Positions 1 through 6,979 are shown, numbered from the stretch's first letter. The stretch is 64,000 bases of DNA from Streptomyces sp. TLI_146 (GCF_002846415.1 NZ_PJMX01000001.1:8556001-8620000); one strand, 5' to 3'. The notes: generated from the sequence alone by a model not told the origin. Made by a program: numbers and translations.

Positions 1-158
1 TCACCGCCTCCCCCGGCACCGCCCTGCACCGCTGGCTCCGCCGGGGCCGCACCGTAGCGGCGCTGGTCCGCCCCGATGGCACCGTCCAGCGCACCGCACG
101 CGACCCGAAGGCACTGCGCAGGCTCCTGCCCGCACCGAGCCCCCGCAGGCGTACCTGA
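1..158 (+). CDS. FAD-dependent aromatic hydroxylase, C-terminal end (partial)
   Basis: Only the last 51 codons are in the window; the frame is open from base 3 and stops with TGA at 156-158. The residues LHRWLRRG followed by ALVRPDG match the end of the thioredoxin-like tail of class A flavin monooxygenases (MhpA/PheA type), in which an LVRPDG strand near the C-terminus is a hallmark. Such enzymes hydroxylate aromatic or polyketide substrates with NAD(P)H and oxygen. The FAD-binding part lies to the left of the window, so the substrate cannot be inferred. IS debris follows within 30 bases. The family assignment rests on this short motif only. Confidence 0.6.
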   Translation, partial: TASPGTALHRWLRRGRTVAALVRPDGTVQRTARDPKALRRLLPAPSPRRRT

Positions 159-186
159 TTTTGGTCTTGATGCAGGGCGAGGCAAG

Positions 187-345
187 TTGACGGACGCCGC
201 ATGGGAGCGGATTGGCCCCCGTTGCCGCAGAAGGGGGGACGTGGCCGTCCGTGGTGTGACCGCCGCCAGGCGTTCAACGGTGTGCTGTGGCGGCTGCGGG
301 CGCGGCTCAGTGGCTGGAGCCGTTCGCGGCCGCTGGGTCAATCAG
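187..345 (+). pseudogene. IS5-family transposase remnant
   Basis: Two frames must be joined to read an IS5-type N-terminus: LTDAAWERIGP from base 187, then PQKGGRGRPWCDRRQ and NGVLWRLR in a frame shifted at about base 220. Intact IS5/IS1373-like transposases read this as one protein and continue into the CAWRDLP block and a DDE domain. Here that continuation is missing, so the copy is inactivated by frameshift and deletion. It lies directly behind the flavin hydroxylase gene. The open frames through this stretch that run on to bases 408 and 749 are not otherwise protein-like. Confidence 0.6.
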
Positions 346-423
346 GCCCAGGACGAGTACCGCGACTTCGTACTCGCCAGTCGGCGGCGACACGAGGCGC
401 CGAGTTGACGACCGCTTGCGTGC

Positions 424-476
424 TGCCCAGTTGTCGGCGTACACGGGACCTACCCGTGTACGCCGACAACTGGGCA
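424..476. repeat. Perfect inverted repeat, 24-bp arms and 5-nt loop
   Basis: Bases 424-447 and 453-476 are exact reverse complements around the loop ACCTA (448-452). There is no T tract, but a stem this long would still fold very stably. It lies behind the IS5 remnant. It could be a transposon end, a MITE-like element or a terminator. The half-site GTTGTCG is partly echoed at about 512-518. Confidence 0.8.
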
Positions 477-657
477 CCAACCGTCAGACTCCTTGCCGGT
501 CCAGCGAGCGACAGTTGTCGTGCTGACCGGACCGGGCAACCGGCCGTCGCGGGGAACTGCTGGCGACTACCACCGCACTGCATCACAGTCCCCGAGAGCC
601 ACCACCGCCGAACAACTCCTCGCGAGTTAACGCTCGCAACAGCTCGCAAACTACAAG
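477..657. other. No gene recognised
   Basis: The stretch between the large hairpin and the DUF3592-like fragment has no protein-like frame on either strand. It is probably insertion-sequence debris. Confidence 0.5.
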
Positions 658-891
658 TCACAGCCCCAGGTCGCAGAAGCCGGACTCGCAAACTATCCGT
701 TGACGTAACACCGGGTAGCGGAGCGTGGTGCCTTCGTTGCTCCGCCTGATGTCGTGGCGCACCGTCGGGGCCCGGGCGTTGGCACCGTCGCGTCGCAGCG
801 CTCCGGCGCGGCGCAAACCGTATACGCCGAGCCCGAAGGAGACGGTGGCGATGGTCAGGGGGATGGGGGTGAAGAGCCACGCGCGTTGCAT
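658..891 (-). pseudogene. Truncated DUF3592-like membrane protein
   Basis: The minus-strand frame reads a hydrophobic segment (WLFTPIPLTIATVSFGLG) followed by GLRRAGALRRDG and later TTLRYPVLR. That order of one membrane helix, a basic turn and a YPVVRF-like strand is typical of DUF3592 proteins. The expected remainder of the beta domain is absent: the frame ends in an unrelated tail (CESGFCDLGL) close to the IS debris. No good ribosome site precedes the ATG at 891, and the frame is open further upstream to about 954. I read it as a 3'-truncated gene. Confidence 0.35.
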
Positions 892-962
892 GGCTTGCGC
901 GACGCATGCGACGGGTTCGGGTTGCGGGTGGAACGGCTCGACCAGGGCAATGCCTCTCGCGC

Positions 963-1913
963 TCAGGCAGCCGCTTCGGCGGTCTGGGCGGTCAGCGCCG
1001 CGAGCAGCCAGTCGTGGCTCACCCCGGGAGTGGCCACCGGCCGGCCGTCCGTGGAGCCGGTCACCTCGGCCACCAGGTCCCAGTACGTGTCGATCCGTGG
1101 ATCCGACATGAGCCACGGGCCCAGCGCACGACGGAAGTCAGGGGTGTCGCGCGTGCGCCGCGAGGCCGCGTACGCCTCGACGAAGCAGTCCAGCGCTTCG
1201 CCCGCGCGCGGCGCCCGACCCCGCCGCAACTGCGCGCCCGCCAGCTCGTAGGCCTCAGCCAGACCCGCGTACAGCACTTCGGGACGGAAGTCGGGCGAGG
1301 AGGTGTGCGCCGCCGGCTGGCACGGCTCGCCCGCGACACATGGCTGCGTCACGAACGCGGTGAGCCGGGCGAAGGCCAGCACCTGCGCGGGCGCCGGATC
1401 CTCGGGCGGTGCCGGAACCGCTGCGTCGAAGAACGCCGAGCGGGAGCGCGCCGACATCCTCGGCGGCAGCCAGGCCCGCCAGAACCGCACCAGAGGATCG
1501 GTGCTCGGCGGGGCGGCCACCGCGCCGAGCAGCCGCAGCCGGTCGGCACGCTCCTGCGGCGCGCACTCCTGAACCAGCCGCAGACCCGCCTCGCGCCACC
1601 GCAACGCCCGCATGTGGTCGCCCAGTTCCCGCAGTTGCCCCGCGACGGCCCTCTCCAGCGCCTGCCCGCCCGTGCCGTCGTCCTCGTCGAGGATCCGCCG
1701 CACCTCGGGCAGCGGCAGGTCCAGCGCGCGCAGCGAACGGATCAGCCGCAGTCGATCCAGCGCGGCCGGACCGTAGCGGCGGTGCCCGCCCGAGCTGCGG
1801 GCAGCTTCCGGCAGCAGCCCGCCATCGGAGTAGAAGCGGACCGTCTTGACGGTGGTGCCCGCGTGCTCGGCGAGTTCACCGATGCTCCACAGGCCGTCGG
1901 GGGAAAACGACAC
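963..1913 (-). CDS. MerR-family transcriptional regulator with long effector domain
   Basis: The gene encodes 316 residues. The N-terminal 70 form the MerR winged helix: WSIGELAEHAGTTVKTVRFY, then the wing SSGGHRRYG and the start of the dimerisation helix (LRALDLPLPEVRRIL). The remaining 240 residues are an all-helical effector domain of the kind seen in large actinobacterial MerR proteins, with no recognisable ligand motif. Translation starts at GTG 1911-1913, preceded by GGGAGG at 7-nt spacing. It is divergent from the alpha/beta hydrolase gene at 2047, and the shared 130-bp gap contains a MerR-type promoter (see 1914-1944), so it most likely controls that gene and itself. Confidence 0.9.
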   Translation of the reverse strand: MSFSPDGLWSIGELAEHAGTTVKTVRFYSDGGLLPEAARSSGGHRRYGPAALDRLRLIRSLRALDLPLPEVRRILDEDDGTGGQALERAVAGQLRELGDHMRALRWREAGLRLVQECAPQERADRLRLLGAVAAPPSTDPLVRFWRAWLPPRMSARSRSAFFDAAVPAPPEDPAPAQVLAFARLTAFVTQPCVAGEPCQPAAHTSSPDFRPEVLYAGLAEAYELAGAQLRRGRAPRAGEALDCFVEAYAASRRTRDTPDFRRALGPWLMSDPRIDTYWDLVAEVTGSTDGRPVATPGVSHDWLLAALTAQTAEAAA

Positions 1914-1944
1914 TTGAACCTCCCTCAGGGGGAGTTCCTACCGT
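1914..1944 (+). promoter_or_regulatory. MerR-type promoter with 19-bp spacer and imperfect dyad
   Basis: A -35-like TTGAAC (1914-1919) and a -10-like TACCGT (1939-1944) are separated by 19 bp rather than 17. The spacer holds an imperfect dyad (ACCTCCCT opposite AGGGGGAG). A long spacer containing the operator is the signature of MerR-activated promoters, in which the regulator untwists the DNA. It points at the hydrolase gene starting at 2047. Confidence 0.6.
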
Positions 1945-2046
1945 ACCGGTGAGCGCGGACGGCCGATCAAGGACCAACGGGGGTGCCGTCCGCGCGCAGA
2001 CCACCGAGCACAGGGGGTGTCTCGGCAAGAGGGAGAGGAAAGATCC

Positions 2047-3573
2047 ATGACCGCGTTCATCCTGGTATCCGGCACGTTCACGGGCGCATACGTGTGGAAG
2101 GAGACGGCGGCGCGGCTGACCGCGGCGGGCGCCGAGGCGCATGCGGTGACGCTCACCGGACTCGGCGAGCGCCGGGCGGCCGCGGGCCCCGGCACCGACC
2201 TGGAGACGCACATCGCCGACGTCCTCGCGGCGATCGACGCCGTCGGCGCGGACCGAGACCTCGTGCTTGTCGGCCACGACTACGGGATCCACCCCGTGCT
2301 CGGCGCCGCCGACCGGCGTGCCGGGCGCATCGAGCGGATCGTCTACGTTGACGCGGGCATGCCGATGGACGGCCTCCCGGCGCTGGCCGCCGTACCCGAC
2401 CAGGCGCTGCGCGACGAGCTGACGCGCCTTGCAGAGCTGGGCGGCGAGGCGGCGACCGGGCTGCTGCCCGCCCCGGCCGACGCCGCCGAGTGGCAGCGGT
2501 GGGGCAGCACCGCGGGTGTCGCCGAGCGGGTGCTGGAAGAACTGACCCAGCTCGCCGCGCCGCAGCCGCTCGCCACCCTCCTGCAGCCGCTGCGTCTGAC
2601 GGGCGCGGTGGCAGCCGTGCCGACCAGCGCCGTGCTGTGCAGCGGCAACGGGGCGGGCATCGAGCTGGTCCAGAACATGGTGAACCTCGGCCACCCCGCC
2701 CTGCAGGCCTTCGTCGACCCGCGGGTGTCGTTCTTCGAACTTCCCACCGGGCACTGGCCGATGCTCTCCATGCCCGCCGAGCTGGCCGACGCACTGCTGG
2801 CCGCGGCCGCCGGACAGGGCCACCGGCTGTCTGCGGCCAGTGCCGAACTCCCTGCGCACCTGCGGCCTTTCCCCCTGGACGTGCCCGACGTGCCGCGCGA
2901 GCGGACGGGCAACGTCGACCTGTACGTACCCGCAACCACCGGCAATGAGCCGCTGCCCGCAGTGCTGTTCGTCCACGGCGGCCCGGTGCCCGCCGACACC
3001 CGGCCGACGCCAAGGGACTGGCCGATGTACGCCGGGTACGCCCGCCTCGCGGCCGGGCAGGGGGTGGTCAGCGCGGTGCTCGATCACCGGCTGCACGACC
3101 TCGCGGACTATCCGCTCGCGGAGCAAGACGTGAGGGCGGCGGTGGACTTGCTGCGCACCGATCCCCGGGTCGACGCGGACCGGATCGCCTTGTGGTTCTT
3201 CTCGGGCGGCGGCCCGCTCTGCGCGCCGTGGCTGGGTGCTCCGCCGGTGTGGCTGCGCTGCTTGGCGGCCACGTACCCGGTGATGGCACCGCTGCCGAAC
3301 TGGGGGTTCGGCGAGAGCCGGTTCCGCCCGGCGGACGCGGTGCGTGCGGCGGGCGACCTGCCGATCGTGCTGACCCGGGTGGGGCTGGAGATGGCCGAGA
3401 TCGCCGCGACCGTAGAGGAGTTCCTGGCCGAGGCCAGGCACTGCGGGGCCGAGGTCGAGGTGGTCGACGTCCCGAACGGCCACCACGGCTTCGAGACGCG
3501 CGACCCCGGCGACGAGTCACGCGAGGCGGTCCAGCGCGCCTTGCACTCGGTCCTTGCGCACCTGTGGGCCTGA
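2047..3573 (+). CDS. Two-domain alpha/beta hydrolase fusion
   Basis: The protein has 508 residues; ATG 2047 follows GAGAGGAAAG. Residues 1 to about 235 form an EstC-like alpha/beta hydrolase (FILVSGTFTGAYVW, LTGLGERR). Its nucleophile elbow reads VGHDYG where most relatives have GHSYG, so Asp stands at the Ser position; a late His lies in PTGHWPM. Residues of about 270-508 form a second hydrolase of the dienelactone hydrolase/acetyl-esterase type: VLFVHGG oxyanion strand, elbow FFSGGG with Ser, and catalytic His in NGHHGF. The MerR gene upstream and its promoter suggest inducible detoxification or catabolism. Such fusions are unusual. The first domain may be dead, may use Asp as dehalogenases do, or may be regulatory. 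Confidence 0.85.
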   Translation: MTAFILVSGTFTGAYVWKETAARLTAAGAEAHAVTLTGLGERRAAAGPGTDLETHIADVLAAIDAVGADRDLVLVGHDYGIHPVLGAADRRAGRIERIVYVDAGMPMDGLPALAAVPDQALRDELTRLAELGGEAATGLLPAPADAAEWQRWGSTAGVAERVLEELTQLAAPQPLATLLQPLRLTGAVAAVPTSAVLCSGNGAGIELVQNMVNLGHPALQAFVDPRVSFFELPTGHWPMLSMPAELADALLAAAAGQGHRLSAASAELPAHLRPFPLDVPDVPRERTGNVDLYVPATTGNEPLPAVLFVHGGPVPADTRPTPRDWPMYAGYARLAAGQGVVSAVLDHRLHDLADYPLAEQDVRAAVDLLRTDPRVDADRIALWFFSGGGPLCAPWLGAPPVWLRCLAATYPVMAPLPNWGFGESRFRPADAVRAAGDLPIVLTRVGLEMAEIAATVEEFLAEARHCGAEVEVVDVPNGHHGFETRDPGDESREAVQRALHSVLAHLWA

Positions 3574-3718
3574 CGGCACCGCGGGCCGCAGCACACGGTG
3601 CCCGCGGCCCGCGGCCCGACCGTACGCCTCAAGGGGCATCATGATCCACATGACTTCCGCAGCGTCCGGGCGCGGGGATCACTGCCGCCGCCATCCGTTC
3701 AACCCGGCGGACACTGCG

Positions 3719-3806
3719 GGACCACCCCCGCAGGCGCGGGGACCACTTGAGCTCGCGGTGCGTGCCGACCAGCTCCTTGGATCACCCCTGCGTGCGCGGG
3801 GACCAC
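3719..3806. CRISPR. Relic CRISPR array, type I-E-like repeats
   Basis: Two 28-bp repeats (3719-3746 and 3779-3806) differ at a few positions, share the core GCGCGGGGACCAC, and have the internal dyad typical of actinobacterial I-E repeats. They are separated by exactly 32 bp, the normal I-E spacer length. A further decayed repeat end (GCGCGGGGATCAC) ends at 3682, and a weak CTCCCCGCAC half-repeat starts near 3839, again 32 bp after the second repeat. No cas gene is nearby. The array is probably inactive or an orphan. Confidence 0.6.
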
Positions 3807-3838
3807 TTCGCTCCGCGAATTCCTTTGTCTGGCTAGTA

Positions 3839-4384
3839 CTCCCCGCACTTCGTGATGGGGCGTTGAGGCGTCGCGGGTCAGGTGTGCGAGGGGTGGCTCG
3901 AATATCGGAGGGCTCCTATGGGGGCGGCTCGGTAGGGTCGGGCCGTGCACCCTGATGAGAGCGGCTCTGCGTCCCATTACCGGCAGCGGTGGTAACACCG
4001 CCTCCAGCCGCACTCCCTGTTCGTCTGCCAGAGCTCCACGAGCCATCCGAAGATCGTTCCACAATAAAGATCAACATCTCAAACACGCCTTAGGGCCACA
4101 GGGAGTCCGCCATCACCACGGCCGCGCCCGGGGAGGCCGCTATTCGGCGTCGTGATCCTCCTTCGGTCAGGGCGCTCGCCTGGTGCCATGGGTGGGAGGG
4201 ATGCACCGCTCGGTACCGAGCTCGGCCTCGCTTGTCACGAGCACTGAATGCAGTCTGGGCCCCTCGCGGCACCACGTGGTTGCGCAGGGTGCAACGACTG
4301 TTGCGGTGTGCGAAGTTGCGTCTTAGGTTCCTCGTGTGCGGCGTAACTACCGTGCGCCGTGGGGCAATTGATCGGGAGGATTCC
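3839..4384. other. Non-coding stretch after CRISPR relic
   Basis: No convincing gene is present. The minus-strand frame across 3699-4064 is the usual false translation of CRISPR repeats (VVPAHAGV-type). The last part carries GGGAGGA at 4374-4380, the ribosome site of the next gene. Confidence 0.6.
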
Positions 4385-4690
4385 TTGAACGGAAAGCTCA
4401 CGACGACCAAGCTCACTGCGGTCACTGCGGCCTTGCTGGCCGGCGTGGCCCTGGCCGCCCCGGCGGCATCGGCGGCCACGGCCGCGCCAGCCCGGGCAAT
4501 GGTGACAGCGGACTCGTCCACCTACTACGTATACGTCACCGGGGTCAGCGGCTCGCTGGACGGCGCCCGGGCGAATGCGGACTACAAGCTCCCGCAGGGC
4601 TGCTATTCCGGCGGGGTGGTGGCCAGCGGCACCACCCCCGACAACAACATCTGGGTGACCGTCCAGGGCATCTGCTCCGGGCCGCAGTAA
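4385..4690 (+). CDS. Small secreted protein
   Basis: The protein has 101 residues. I chose TTG 4385 because GGGAGGA (4374-4380) precedes it by 4 nt and it opens a clean Sec signal peptide: basic start NGKLTTTK, hydrophobic AVTAALLAGVALAAP, cleavage near ASA-AT at about residue 30. The mature part is about 70 residues, polar and beta-rich, with two cysteines (GCYSGG and GICSGPQ) that could form one disulfide. No family is recognised; small exported proteins of this type are common in Streptomyces. It is a single gene ending in a clear terminator. Confidence 0.75.
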   Translation: MNGKLTTTKLTAVTAALLAGVALAAPAASAATAAPARAMVTADSSTYYVYVTGVSGSLDGARANADYKLPQGCYSGGVVASGTTPDNNIWVTVQGICSGPQ

Positions 4691-4740
4691 CCAGAGGGGC
4701 GGCATCGACACCGCGCTGCCCCAGCGGTCGCGCGGCAGAC

Positions 4741-4771
4741 CGAGGGGCGCCGACCCAAGCGGCGCCCCTCG
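4741..4771 (+). terminator. Rho-independent-type terminator
   Basis: Perfect 12-bp stem (4741-4752 with 4760-4771), 7-nt loop, followed by GGGCTTTCG. It lies 50 bp after the small secreted protein gene. Confidence 0.8.
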
Positions 4772-5054
4772 GGGCTTTCGGTGCTCCTGGAGTACTAATA
4801 TTGTGACCGGGAAGGTTCGCCGTGTCGCGACGGCCGGCATGGCGCCTCGACGCGTTGTCGGACCAGCGAATGTACGTCCGGTAGGAGCCGTGGCCCTCCG
4901 CCGTGCAATGCACCGCCCGGGCCTCCGGCCGGGCGGCCTCCTTACGGTTGGTGACCTTCGCGCCCCGGTCCGGGCTCACACTCGCCGCCCCGCCCCCTCG
5001 GCTGGAAGGGGCGGGGCAGGCGGTTAATCGGATGTGTGTGCGGCGCGGAGTTGC

Positions 5055-5066
5055 TAGATTCGCCGT
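5055..5066 (+). promoter_or_regulatory. Probable leaderless promoter for the DUF7873-tRNA unit
   Basis: TAGATT at 5055-5060 is a good -10 box and ends only 6 bp before the GTG at 5067. No ribosome site lies between, so the mRNA would start at or next to the start codon. A GC-rich dyad at 4983-5018 upstream may separate it from earlier transcription. Confidence 0.5.
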
Positions 5067-5798
5067 GTGCCGAAGCTGAATCAGATCATCGCAGTCGAAA
5101 AGGGCGTCAAGTCCAAGGCTCTCCAGGAGCTCACCCAGGCTCACCAGGACGTGCAGAAGCCCGCCCTGCTGGCCGGCATCTCCCGGACCTACCAGCCCAA
5201 GGACGAGGAGGGCGAGCAACTGCCGCCCGAGTCCACGCGGGTGCAGATCAAGGCCGAGGACGCTCTGCGGGCGACCGCCGGGACGCTGACGCGGCTCTTC
5301 GACGTGACCGCGACGAAGGACTGGGCGAACCGGTCCGCGGTCGCGGACGTGGTGGTCGACGGTACGGTGCTGGTGCCCCAGGTGCCCGTCCCGTACCTGC
5401 TGTTCCTGGAGAAGCAACTCACCGACCTGCACACCTTCGTGCGCAAGCTGCCGGTGCTCGACGCCTCCGAGTCGTGGAACCTGGACCCCTCGACGGACTC
5501 GTGGAAGACGGACCCGGTGCGGACCATCCGCACGAAGAAGGTTCCGCGCAACCACGTGAAGGCCGAGGCCACGGAGAAGCACCCGGCGCAGGTCGAGGTG
5601 TACTACGAGGACGTCCCGGTCGGGTACTGGACCACGGTGAAGTTCTCCGGCGCGCTGCCCGCCCGGCGGGTCAACGAGCTCCTCGACCGCGTCGAGAAGC
5701 TCCAGCAGGCCGTCAAGTTCGCCCGCGAGGAAGCGAACAACACCGAGGTCACCGACCAGCGGGTCGGCGACGCGGTATTCGGCTACCTCTTCCGGTAG
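5067..5798 (+). CDS. DUF7873-family protein, first gene of tRNA operon
   Basis: The protein has 243 residues and starts at GTG 5067 (MPKLNQIIAVEKGVKSKA), apparently leaderless. It is hydrophilic, rich in Lys and Glu, with no signal or membrane segment. Features are RTYQPKDEEGEQLPPE near residue 50, a strand pair PVPYLLFLEKQL, a basic RTIRTKKVPRN, and a C-terminal coiled region (VNELLDRVEKLQQAVKFAREEAN) ending in VFGYLFR. I recognise it as the family I know as DUF7873; no biochemical function is established to my knowledge. Its stop is followed after about 40 bp by the leader of two permuted tRNA genes with no promoter or terminator between, so a role in processing, protecting or using those RNAs is a fair inference, not a demonstrated one. 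Confidence 0.8.
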   Translation: MPKLNQIIAVEKGVKSKALQELTQAHQDVQKPALLAGISRTYQPKDEEGEQLPPESTRVQIKAEDALRATAGTLTRLFDVTATKDWANRSAVADVVVDGTVLVPQVPVPYLLFLEKQLTDLHTFVRKLPVLDASESWNLDPSTDSWKTDPVRTIRTKKVPRNHVKAEATEKHPAQVEVYYEDVPVGYWTTVKFSGALPARRVNELLDRVEKLQQAVKFAREEANNTEVTDQRVGDAVFGYLFR

Positions 5799-5874
5799 CC
5801 CCCACATACGCCCTCCGTTGCGAGCGGAGGGTGCGCGATGAGCGCAAGCTGAAACTGATGTTGAAGCTGATGAA

Positions 5875-5958
5875 GGGGTGTCAGTTGGGGGTTCAAATCC
5901 CTCTCCCCGCACCACGTGCGGGGGTGGCCCAAGCCTGGCAGAGGCGGCCCCGTGAAAC
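5875..5958 (+). tRNA. Candidate circularly permuted tRNA gene A (possible GAA anticodon)
   Basis: The 3' half (5875-5914) precedes the 5' half (5918-5958). Joined in mature order they give a full cloverleaf. Acceptor stem: 5918-5924 (GCGGGGG) with 5904-5910 (TCCCCGC), 7 pairs. D-arm: 5927-5945 with GCC/GGC. Anticodon stem: 5947-5951 (GCCCC) with 5875-5879 (GGGGT). T-arm: GGGGG-TTCAAAT-CCCTC at 5887-5903. Discriminator A5911, then an encoded CCA. The loop 5952-5958 reads GTGAAAC, giving T33 and GAA (Phe). Sequence outside the core also pairs: 5863-5870 with 5959-5966 (one mismatch) and 5840-5844 with 5968-5972. This makes a helix-internal loop-helix around the anticodon junction, as in known permuted pre-tRNAs. 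The variable region (7 nt) is long. A decayed ordinary tRNA array is the alternative. Confidence 0.7.
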
Positions 5959-6024
5959 TCAGATTCTCGCTCCAGTCTCAGTATTCGCCGCCGAACACCG
6001 GATCGACCGAGCGTGGGCGAACAT

Positions 6025-6101
6025 CGACGGATGGGGGTTCAAGTCCCCCCGGCGCCTCTCTCGTGGCGCTGTAGTTCAAAGGCAGAACACGTCGATCTCA
6101 A
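6025..6101 (+). tRNA. Candidate circularly permuted tRNA gene B (possible CTC anticodon)
   Basis: The arrangement is the same as in gene A: 3' half 6025-6057, then 5' half 6065-6101. Acceptor: 6065-6071 (GGCGCTG) with 6050-6056 (CGGCGCC), 7 pairs including one G-U. D-arm: GTTC/GAAC at 6074-6088 with A14, GG and A21 kept. Anticodon stem: CGTCG 6090-6094 with CGACG 6025-6029, 5 perfect pairs. T-arm: GGGGG-TTCAAGT-CCCCC at 6033-6049. The loop 6095-6101 is ATCTCAA, giving T33 and CTC (Glu). No CCA is encoded; 7 nt separate the halves. Flanks 6012-6017 and 6107-6112 pair. The variable region is only 3 nt. Two adjacent units with the same permuted order make chance unlikely. Confidence 0.65.
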
Positions 6102-6153
6102 CATGACCCGCGGTTCTTAAACGCCGCCGGTGTGCGCAAATGGGTGGCAAGCT

Positions 6154-6186
6154 GGAGCCCGGGAGCTGGACATGCTCCCGGGCTCC
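6154..6186 (+). terminator. Strong hairpin ending the tRNA unit
   Basis: Perfect 13-bp GC-rich stem (6154-6166 with 6174-6186) and a 7-nt loop, about 50 bp after permuted tRNA B. There is no T tract, as usual in Streptomyces. It defines 5067-6186 as one transcription unit. Confidence 0.75.
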
Positions 6187-6456
6187 GTCACGTTCCGGCC
6201 GCGGCTTCTGGCGTGACCGGGAATGCTCCGGTGACACCAGTCTTTCGACCTGGGACGTCAAGTTGACGGAGGCTCAATGAGGGGCGGCAGCACCCGGGGG
6301 AAGGCACGGCGCGGCAGGCATTCCAGCCGGGCTTGGCAGCGGCCCTCACATACCCGGTGATGAGTTCCCCGTGCGGGTTCCGATCACGGCGATCGCCTGC
6401 GACCATGTGCCGGTGCTGGCTTCAGGGAGCCGAACGACGATTGAGAGGCATCGACC
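6187..6456. other. Upstream region of the lectin gene
   Basis: No gene is seen between the hairpin at 6186 and the lectin start. The GAGAGG before 6457 is the ribosome site of that gene. Confidence 0.5.
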
Positions 6457-6957
6457 ATGCCCGCTTTCGGCAGAAGGATCAGGCGCGCCATGTCGGTCAG
6501 TGGGACGGCAGTGGTGCTCGCCGCGTTGCTAACCCCGGCAATGGATGGGACGGCCACTGCCGCAGAGACCGCAGCGACCAGGCTCGACCGGTTCGCCAAC
6601 TACGACTACAAGCAGTGCATCGAGGAGAACTCCTATTTCAACTTGTGGGCCCAGCCCTGCAAGATCGGCTATCCGGGTCAGTACTGGCGGTGGACTGGCA
6701 CCACCAACACCTCCTCCACACTCCAAAACTACACATGGGACCACTGCCTCGACAGCAACTCGGCCGGGGACGTCTACGCCATCGGGTGCAACAGTGGGAA
6801 CAACCAGTTGTGGCAGGTCATCCAACCCGCGCCGGGAAGTGCGGTCATGCTCCGGAACACGGCGACTCGCCTCTGCCTCTACCAGACGTACGATGGCCTC
6901 TACCGGACGACGGTGTGTGACCGCAATGCGCGCACACAGCGGTGGACCATCGGCTGA
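6457..6957 (+). CDS. Secreted ricin-type beta-trefoil lectin
   Basis: The protein has 166 residues. ATG 6457 follows GAGAGG. Residues 1 to about 32 are a Sec signal: basic FGRRIRRA, hydrophobic TAVVLAALLTPA, cleavage near the Ala-rich segment. The mature protein is a single ricin B / carbohydrate-binding domain with three internal repeats, each with the QxW or near-QxW core: GQYWRW, NQLWQV and TQRWTIG. Cysteines occur in pairs (QCIEEN, QPCKIG, HCLDSN, AIGCNS, LCLYQ, TVCDRN), fitting three disulfide-linked subdomains. It should bind galactose-type sugars outside the cell. No enzyme domain is attached, which is less usual for Streptomyces, where such domains normally follow glycosidases. It is a single gene. 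Confidence 0.85.
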   Translation: MPAFGRRIRRAMSVSGTAVVLAALLTPAMDGTATAAETAATRLDRFANYDYKQCIEENSYFNLWAQPCKIGYPGQYWRWTGTTNTSSTLQNYTWDHCLDSNSAGDVYAIGCNSGNNQLWQVIQPAPGSAVMLRNTATRLCLYQTYDGLYRTTVCDRNARTQRWTIG

Positions 6958-6979
6958 ACCTCTTGGAACCCGGCCGTCG

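Noticed and set aside
3699..4064. 121-residue minus-strand frame with VVPAHAGV and VVPAPAGV segments
   Set aside because: These are the classic false translations of I-E CRISPR repeats; the frame has no other protein feature.
5875..6101. Reading the tRNA halves as ordinary tRNA genes
   Set aside because: In normal order no acceptor stem can form within 5918-6057 (GCGGGGG against CGGCGCC) and the anticodon stems are unmatched; only the permuted order gives full stems.
5036..6106. 356-residue plus-strand frame through the tRNA region
   Set aside because: Out-of-frame shadow of the DUF7873 gene that reads on through the tRNA halves.
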